Assembly (NCBI GenBank): GCA_035578175.1
Contig: JAQMRL010000003.1
Location: 57,458,672 to 57,522,671, forward strand
Origin: Catonia carolina
Lineage: Eukaryota; Arthropoda; Insecta; Hemiptera; Achilidae
DNA: 64,000 nt
Direction: 5' to 3'
In this document: positions 57,815 through 64,000 of the stretch, in pieces
How the letters are laid out: the number at the start of each line of letters is the position of its first letter
Numbering within the stretch: position 1 is the stretch's first letter
Position numbers and translations under genes: made by a program
Notes under the pieces: model-generated
Told to the model about the DNA's origin: nothing
The model's database searches: none
The model's input: only the letters and a program-made list of their open reading frames with translations

Positions 57815-58480
57815 AAGTTATATTTAATCATGAGTGAATGACACACTCTGTAGAACTTAAAAATACGGAAAAGTACCAATTCACGCTATACTAGGTTCTA
57901 TAGAAAAAAAGCTGGAAATTAAAGTTATAGGTTTCTTAATTTCCTACAACTTTGATTATAAAGCTTTTGTTCTAAAATGCAAGATAAAGCCGCAATTTTA
58001 AAGGAAAAACTTTTTTACCACGAGAGCATAGCCCCCCTGAATTACAGTAGGCATAGTGCTTACCATATCTTGCAAAGCACAAAATAAGTACCTAGTAAAT
58101 GAGGGGTTTGTTCACAAATAGCCTACATGTAGTTTAGCGGGAGTTAGTGATTGTATATTTCTTATTAAATTCAGTAAAAAGGATTTTTTTTTAAAGAATG
58201 CGGCATTTTACGACAACAAGTATGTAATTAAAAATATCAGAAAATTTAAAAAACCTGAAACTTATATTTCAATCATTTTTTTACATAGCCATAGCGGAAA
58301 TGAGTGATTTTCCGTATTTTTAAGTCCTGCAGAGGTTGCTTTTCATTTAGTGTCTCCTCATTTACTAATGAGTGGAATTAGCTTATATTTTTCGTTTTAC
58401 ATTGTTTACTTGTGATTAAACATAAGTTATATTCTTCGAGTACTTTATAAAATTCAAAATTGTGTGTGTGGACCTATTTC
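57815..58480. repeat. Family C units in head-to-head inverted arrangement, copy 5
   Basis: 57825-58110 reads as reversed family C (AATACGGAAAA, CACGCTA.ACTAGG, AAAGCCGCAATTTTAA, then the reversed GGTAAGCAC(C/T)ATG block). 58130-58480 reads forward (GTTTAGCGG.AGTTAGTGAT, GATTTTCCGTATTTTTAAGT, CAGAGGTTG, TTTACTAATG). The arms are diverged, so this is an old inverted pair with no left microsatellite. Confidence 0.6.
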
Positions 58481-59444
58481 TGTAATTTGACATGATGAAT
58501 AATTTGCAGATAAATGTTATGCACTACCATCTGTATGGTTCAATTGGTTACAGTTTTTTTTGTACATTTGTAAGTGATAGTGAATGCAAAAAAAGTTCGT
58601 AAAGAATTTCAATATCTACAATAACACAAAAAAAACAATGGATTACGATGTTGCTAACCACAACACTCGATTTTATGAACCAAAACCTACTTAAACAGGT
58701 AGAAAATACATCAGTAAATTACCACAACCTTTAAAAATTTTTTAAACATTTTACGAACAGGTGAATTGAGTAGTCTTTTATTTGGAAAAAATTATTGGAT
58801 AAAGCGACTAATATGCTTGTTGATGTAAGTAAGAAGTAGCAAAAAAAAAAAATGGATCGGTAAGCAATGAATTTAACATACCTCAGTATTTCCGTGCATT
58901 GCATTAACAGAAAATGTACTATGATACGTTAAATTCAGACACTGTTAAAATAGATTAGCTTTTATTACAATCAGAAACCACTTTCAAATAAAACTTACCT
59001 CAAATAAGTTTAAAGTACTAGGCCTAATGAAACACAAATACAAAAACATCAGTAAACATTACAATGCCATAAATACAGCAAGAATCAAACAAAAGTTGTC
59101 TTGTAACCAACAAGCTCAAGTCTACACAGCTCGGCATGGAGAAAGAAACTAAAAGAACCTGAGTGCTTGGGGTAGAATAAAGTTTAAAATATAAGAAACC
59201 AACAAAACAAAACAAAAATTGCAAACCTAACCTGCAGAAAGGAGACAGTCTACCTGAAACCCCAGTCGATTCATTGCACCGATGTGTCAAATTCACTGGA
59301 AAGCAGGGTTGGCCTTTTGAGTTATATGTATGGTTTGAAAAGAAGATGTAGGTTAACACTGTCACCCTACTAGCTACTAAATTATCCAAATAACTTTAAA
59401 ATGTTCCTAAATATCAAAATATGAGTGTGAAACCTTGAAAAATA
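58481..59444. other. AT-rich non-coding stretch
   Basis: No gene recognised. The 121-codon minus frame at 59024-59389 has no motif, and its composition is not convincing. Confidence 0.4.
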
Positions 59445-59773
59445 GTCGTTGTTTAGGTCATCAGCCGATAGGCTGGTATCAACCCCTAGAGGCTTTATTA
59501 AGTAAAACGAGGAGTGAGGTGCTTTACCATTGCTTTTCTCACTGAGTGGAAAACTATGCTTACCAGAATACCAGACCCTCTGAAAACCATCTACTTTCCA
59601 CCCTGCAAATGACACCTTCACTTCATTCACCACAGGGTCTGGCTGTAAAATGAAATTAATTACTCTCAGCCATGTAATTGGGCGACCATGCGATAAGAGA
59701 ACTATTTCTTGTACCCCTGAAACTAGCAGATCGAGTGCAAATAATTTAACACTCCACTTGCCTGTTGTGGGCA
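59445..59773 (-). repeat. Family A SINE, copy 7, internally deleted
   Basis: Minus sense: TGCCCACAACAGGCAAGTGG at 59773 to stem-loop CAGCC-TATC-GGCTG, ATGACCTAAACAACGA near 59446. Compared with other copies, the segment between GACCATG/GGTCGCC and GAGAGTAATTA (about 60 bp) is deleted. The deletion fuses two frames into one 130-codon frame (59774-59382). Confidence 0.87.
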
Positions 59774-59888
59774 TATAAAAAGCTTACAGAAAAGAAAATG
59801 TGTTAAAAGAATATTATTTATAGCAGGTAAATAGTAATAATAATTCATAAGTTTTTGAAACAAAGTAAATAATATGTTATCTAAAATT

Positions 59889-59921
59889 CTTACTTACTTT
59901 ACTTTACTTTATGCGGGGTTC
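59889..59921 (-). repeat. LINE 3' UTR and (TAAAG)n tail
   Basis: After the RT stop codon the minus strand has only about 12 nt, followed by TAAAGTAAAGTAAAGTAAGT. A short simple-repeat tail marks the true 3' end of this LINE insertion. Confidence 0.75.
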
Positions 59922-61748
59922 CTACAGATTACTCCGCATCCCGCATCTCGATCTCCAGCTCCTCCTGTCCATCCAGTCCCGTTCTCCTAAATCTCTTTCT
60001 TCCATCGCCCTTCGCACTCCCTCTCTCCATGTTCCTCTAGGCCTACCTCTCCTCCGTCTTGCTGCTGGACAGTACTCCAAAATCTTTTTTGGCCACCTCT
60101 CCCCACTCATGCGTTGTACATGCCCATACCACTCCAGTTGCCTTCCTTCAATCCTATCCACAATAGAATAAGGTCTTCCAACTCTGTCCCTTATTACCTC
60201 ATTCCTAACTCGGTCCATTCTTGAAAGCCGACAAGCTCTGCGGAAAAAATCCATCTCCAAAGCCTCCAAATAATGAACATTTCGGCTGCTGATTTGCCAA
60301 CACTCTGCTCCATAAGTTGTAATTGGCTCAACCACTGCATTATACATAACTTTTTTTGTTCTTAAACTTATTTTTGGAGACCACAATATACTGTTCAGCT
60401 TTCGAATTGCCGCCCTTCCCTGACCGACCCTAGATCTGATGTCCTCCTCACATCCTCCATCTTCAGAAAAGAGTGTTCCTAAGTACTTGAACTTGTCATA
60501 TTTCCTCACTACCTCTGCCTCAAGTACTAAATCTCCTCCCCGCTCTCCTATTACCACATAAGCTGTCTTATTAATATTTATCTTCATTCCCCACTTAATG
60601 TACTCCTCCTTTAACTTCCTGAACATGTAAGCCATATCCTCTTCATCATTTGCCAACACCACCTGATCATCTGCAAAGAAGAGGGTGTACAAATTATCCT
60701 CTCCTGTGTCTATTCCCATCCCTTGACACTTCCTCCTCCATATCCTGAGTGCCTCCTGCAGGTATAATTTATAAAGAGTGGGAGATAAACAGCAACCCTG
60801 TTTCAAACCCTTGGTCACCGTAAAACTGGTGGAGACATTACTTCCTATTTTCACTTGACATTCATAATCTTTGTACGTGTTATAAATTGCCCTTACATAT
60901 GCCTTACTTAAATCCAACTTCTCCAGAACCTCCAATAGTTTATTTATCGGGATGTTGTCATAGGCTTTCTCCAAATCAACGAACAGCAAATGAACTGCCA
61001 TATTTCTCTCCCTCCTCTTCTCAATTAATTGTCTCAAAACAAAGATATTATCCAAGCACGATCGACCAACCCTAAAACCACTCTGCTCTTCCATATCAAT
61101 AACATCCCTTTCAATTCTCGTCTTTAGAATACGGCCATACAATCTTGCCAGCGAACTGGTGACACAAATACCTCTGTAATTATTGCAATCTGTTTTATTG
61201 CCTTTCTTATATAAAGGGCTAACATACCCGATATTCCATTCTTTTAGTAGGTCCTCGCCTTCCAAAAAACATTTATTAAATATCTTACAAATCCACTCCA
61301 GTAACTCCTCTGTTCCATGCTTCACCAATTCAATAGCAATATCTCCTGGCCCAGGGGCCTTTCCATTTGGAAATCTTCGTAATTCAGTTACCAACTCCTC
61401 CTTAGTAATTCCCTCCACATTGATCATAATTTCCTTCAAATCAAGCACCTCTTGCCCCCTGCAATATTCATCTCTACTTTCCTGCAACAAAGCCTTAAAA
61501 TACTCTTCCCATTCCTTTAGGCTGATTATACTTATAGATCTCTTAGATTTTTCGGAACCATCCTTCCTCAGTCCTTTGATGAACTTCCATGCCTCAGCCA
61601 CCTTCCTTCCACCCATACATCTCTCTAACCCATCACATCTTCTCTCCCAAGCCTCTTCTTTCGCCTTCTTAAAATTCCTACAAAAGCCGAATTTTTCTTT
61701 TAACGTGTACCTACTTATTTTTGCAGTACGCTCAAAAATGACCGTATT
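59922..61748 (-). CDS. 5'-truncated LINE with intact reverse-transcriptase frame
   Basis: The frame is open from about 61748 to the stop at 59922. The first ATG is at 61616 (564 codons), but RT-associated text continues upstream of it (RNFKKAKEEAWERRCDG), so the true start lay further 5' and the endonuclease part is lost. Motifs: GKAPGPGDIAIELVKHG (83-101), NNYRGICVTSSLARLYGRIL (145-164), EQSGFRVGRSCLDNIF (177-192), FVDLEKAYDNI (212-222, catalytic Asp), KGLKQGCCLSPTLYKL (269-284), FFADDQVVLAND (313-324, catalytic Asp pair), GMKININKT, FKYLGTLFSEDGG, YGAECWQISSRN, FFRRACRLSRMDRVRN and RRRGRPRGTW. No stop or frameshift was seen. The clade is uncertain; it is not Jockey. It is the best-preserved RT in the window and probably the youngest LINE insertion. 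Confidence 0.88.
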   Translation of the reverse strand, partial: NTVIFERTAKISRYTLKEKFGFCRNFKKAKEEAWERRCDGLERCMGGRKVAEAWKFIKGLRKDGSEKSKRSISIISLKEWEEYFKALLQESRDEYCRGQEVLDLKEIMINVEGITKEELVTELRRFPNGKAPGPGDIAIELVKHGTEELLEWICKIFNKCFLEGEDLLKEWNIGYVSPLYKKGNKTDCNNYRGICVTSSLARLYGRILKTRIERDVIDMEEQSGFRVGRSCLDNIFVLRQLIEKRRERNMAVHLLFVDLEKAYDNIPINKLLEVLEKLDLSKAYVRAIYNTYKDYECQVKIGSNVSTSFTVTKGLKQGCCLSPTLYKLYLQEALRIWRRKCQGMGIDTGEDNLYTLFFADDQVVLANDEEDMAYMFRKLKEEYIKWGMKININKTAYVVIGERGGDLVLEAEVVRKYDKFKYLGTLFSEDGGCEEDIRSRVGQGRAAIRKLNSILWSPKISLRTKKVMYNAVVEPITTYGAECWQISSRNVHYLEALEMDFFRRACRLSRMDRVRNEVIRDRVGRPYSIVDRIEGRQLEWYGHVQRMSGERWPKKILEYCPAARRRRGRPRGTWREGVRRAMEERDLGERDWMDRRSWRSRCGMRSNL

Positions 61749-61749
61749 T

Positions 61750-62094
61750 TACATACTGATTAAGCTAATAAAATAAAACAAATTATCATTTCTTATTAAC
61801 CATGCGTGTAAAAATCCAGTTGGATTTTTCTTTCTTGGATCCCTTAACAATATTCTCATTAAAGATTGTACGGTAGGTACGTGAATTTAAGAAAAATATT
61901 GGTAATCATAAAATATTTGCACTGTAGCACACATACTATATGGTGTAATAATTCCTCTTAATTTATTAAAGTAAATACGAGAGAATATTAAACTGTGTTG
62001 CAGTATTTTTATTTTAGTATATTACTTTATACACAGGACCTATAAGCATGCATTGCGCTGTTTAACTTGTGGAGTACTAGAATAAAAATAGTTA
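61750..62094. other. AT-rich flank of the LINE
   Basis: The LINE similarity stops at about 61750. No endonuclease motifs follow on the minus strand. Otherwise nothing recognised. Confidence 0.5.
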
Positions 62095-62310
62095 AATTAA
62101 AATTACTATAAGGGAAGAGGCGCAGTGATTGTAATAATGGAAGAAGCGCAGTGAATGTAATTTCCATACAAGAAATGAGGCCTATGGCATGGTTTCCCGT
62201 AGTGCGTGTAGGGGAAACCATTGCATCTCCACTCCACGCGCATGCTACAAGGTCAAACGGTCTATGTAATAAGTCCAATACTAAACTCAACATGGATACT
62301 AATAATAAAA
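62095..62310 (-). repeat. Family F repeat, copy 2
   Basis: The reverse complement has GTTGAGTTTAGTATTGGAC, GACCTTGTAGCATG, GGAGATGCAATGGTTTCCCC, matching 56.92-57.07 kb. GGTTTCCCG...GGGGAAACC near 62190-62218 can form a hairpin, and GCGCAGTGA(A/T)TGTAAT is duplicated at 62120 and 62147. Confidence 0.6.
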
Positions 62311-62695
62311 TACTACACCGGCATCCATCTCTTTTTAGGTCTTCCCAAGCCTCGCTTCCCTCTAGGTTTATACTTCTATGCTCGCAGAGGAAGTCTGTGA
62401 GCTGGCACGTGAAGTAGATGGTTGGACCAGTTTCTCTTATATATTCTTAACGTTTCACACAGTAACAGAACATTTATAGTATAGCTACGCTACGTACTCT
62501 ATCTAACCGGGTACAACCTTTGACTCTCCTCAAAAATCTTATTTCAGCTGCCTGGATACGAGATTCATTCCTCTGTAATTACACCCATGTTTCACTCCCA
62601 TACTATGTAATGATTGGCACAGCCATTGCTTCATAAAATTTCATTTGGGTTCCTTTCTCAACTTCCGGAAGAAAAGTATGCAAGAAGTAAACATG
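62311..62695 (-). pseudogene. LINE reverse-transcriptase C-terminal fragment, internally deleted
   Basis: Minus strand: KGTQMKFYEAMAVPIIT.YGSETWV at about 62665-62590, then ESRIQAAEIRFLRRVKGC at about 62565-62512, then a gap, then GKRGLGRPKKRWM at about 62350-62325. Motif order and spacing show about 100 residues missing between the second and third blocks. Stops and shifts are present. Same LINE type as the 56.4-kb fragment. Confidence 0.72.
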
Positions 62696-64000
62696 TATAT
62701 CTTGGACAATTCGGATTGGCACAAGCAGCTTCGGTATTTATCTACTCCACTCTTCGCCCCTCACCATGCAACGACGGTACAGTCACAAAAGTATACAATC
62801 GCTACTCTAATGTGCGACTGACGCACAGTTACTACGCTTTGTTTTCACTGTTATTAATAATCTGTCCGACATAATTATGTGACTAATTTGTTTTCATATA
62901 TGATTTTTCTGTTCATTATAATATATTAAAACAATTTCTTTAATTAGTTGTGTGGGTCTCTAGAGTTTAGTTTAGTGAGTTTTTGCAGTTTAGTTCTTGT
63001 AACTTATAATTTAAATTGTTACTGGGACAAATTAAATGCATATTTTAAAATTAAATAGTTATTTTTATGTTTGTCCATTAAAATAAGGTTGTAGGCATTT
63101 GCGTACAATAAAATTTGTAGACCTTGTTAAAAAAGAATAGGTTATAGATATACTTTCTACGGAACTGTGTGTACACATAGGGCAAGAGCTGTGCCAGTTC
63201 AAATTGTCCACAGTATAGCTAAGATAATTATATTTGTTCATTGAAAATAAATTACACCCGCGTGTAAATATGTTTTCAGTTACTTGTAACTCTAAACGAA
63301 AACATACATAATTAAAATATTTTTATCGAACATTTCGTCATTTGAATTCATTGTTTTTTTTTATTATCTAGAAAGCAAAATTACAATCTGTTCTTACATT
63401 AAGAGAAAAACAAAAACAAAAAAATAATAGAGATAACCAAGTAAAATACAAAATAAGACATTATCATCCATCAATAATAAATTTTACAGATCAAATGAAA
63501 ATAAATTTTTGAAAGAATTTTAAATAAAATAATATTTCTGTAATATAAAATTTAAAGGTTAGTTATTGTAAAATCTGCTACATAAGTCAAACACATCGTA
63601 TACGTCTTGTAAAAGTACAAGCTGTTGTCCAGTGAGTTTATCGTGAAGTAATTCGGATGTCCGTTCAGTCTTTGTTCGTATGTTCTGTTAAATTGCATAA
63701 TTTATCTAAATTGTGCAAACAGTTCAGTTATTTCAACCCTTAAGATTACAGGATTACAGGATATGTCTCTTTTCCCTACAACAATGGAAATTGTGAAAAT
63801 AAACTAGGGGAAAAAGGCTTCATCTTGTTGCCAGATGAGCAATTGAAAATATTATAAACGGAATTTTCTTCAAGTTCCGACAGCAATACTTTCTTCAGGT
63901 ACTCTAAGCAGTTTCCGCTTCCGAGTTAACGTAATCCTCAAAATAATAAGGCCCTATAAAAATGTAACACTCGAAATCCCTCCCCATACCATAAACACCA
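62696..64000. other. AT-rich non-coding stretch to the window end
   Basis: Nothing recognisable. A frame overlapping 62614-62874 has no motif. Confidence 0.5.

Noticed and set aside
59024..59389. 121-codon minus frame
   Set aside because: Low-complexity hydrophobic translation with no motif or homologous copy in the window. It is likely chance.
59382..59774. 130-codon minus frame as a gene
   Set aside because: The frame lies in family A copy 7, where a deletion of about 60 bp fused two frames. Other copies have stops, and substitutions are mostly amino-acid-changing.
61183..61776. 197-codon plus frame
   Set aside because: It is antisense to the LINE reverse transcriptase, whose motifs are on the minus strand.
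1..64000. CRISPR arrays, bacterial operons, riboswitches, rRNA
   Set aside because: No regularly spaced identical repeats with unique spacers, no operon-like gene runs and no rRNA-like sequence were seen. The window is eukaryotic in character.

Overview
The window looks like nuclear DNA from an AT-rich arthropod genome, almost certainly an insect. There are no bacterial-style operons. Nearly all recognisable coding sequence is the wreckage of non-LTR retrotransposons (Jockey-clade and other LINEs), one mariner transposase, and several dispersed SINE-like and MITE-like families. The palindromic word TAGGCCTA recurs in otherwise unique DNA. Together with the SINE types this makes me suspect Hemiptera or a polyneopteran, but the sequence alone does not settle it. 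No complete host gene was found. One possible host exon lies at about 44.9-45.1 kb on the minus strand.

Layout. At 0-15 kb, long AT-rich DNA carries LINE scraps, an 828-bp hAT-like MITE with an 8-bp target duplication (5.1-6.0 kb), the first full copy of a composite element called family C here (6.8-7.8 kb), and two places where one SINE has jumped into another (12.0-12.5 and 14.1-14.6 kb). At 16-28 kb there are SINE copies, a Jockey 3' fragment, a second family C copy and unique DNA. At 28.4-29.0 kb lies a mariner that has lost its catalytic core. At 29.8-33.8 kb lies the main element, a nearly full-length Jockey-clade LINE with two overlapping ORFs, three nonsense codons and one frameshift. 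At 34-49 kb there are LINE fragments, family A SINEs, tRNA-derived SINEs and a diverged repeat pair (17.9 and 43.1 kb). At 49.4-50.9 kb lies the oddest object: a 1.5-kb pogo/Tigger-like element that carries a tRNA-Lys(CTT) copy and a nearly perfect 170-bp-arm hairpin. At 51-59 kb there are more family A and C copies and a long (CA)n tract. At 59.9-61.7 kb a 5'-truncated LINE on the minus strand still has an intact reverse-transcriptase frame.

How the parts relate. Family A (seven copies) ends in a small stem-loop followed by an (AAC)n tail, and two copies show 10-11 bp target duplications. I infer that it is a SINE mobilised by a LINE recognising that 3' end. Family B and B2 SINEs have tRNA-like A and B boxes. 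Family C combines a conserved left block, a microsatellite and two tandem units of about 170 bp, which resembles Helitron-related (HINE/DINE-1-type) elements. Several insertions are nested, which gives relative ages.

All identifications were made by eye from sequence and translation. No database search or alignment program was run. Family letters (A, B, B2, C, E, F, G) are labels for this report only.
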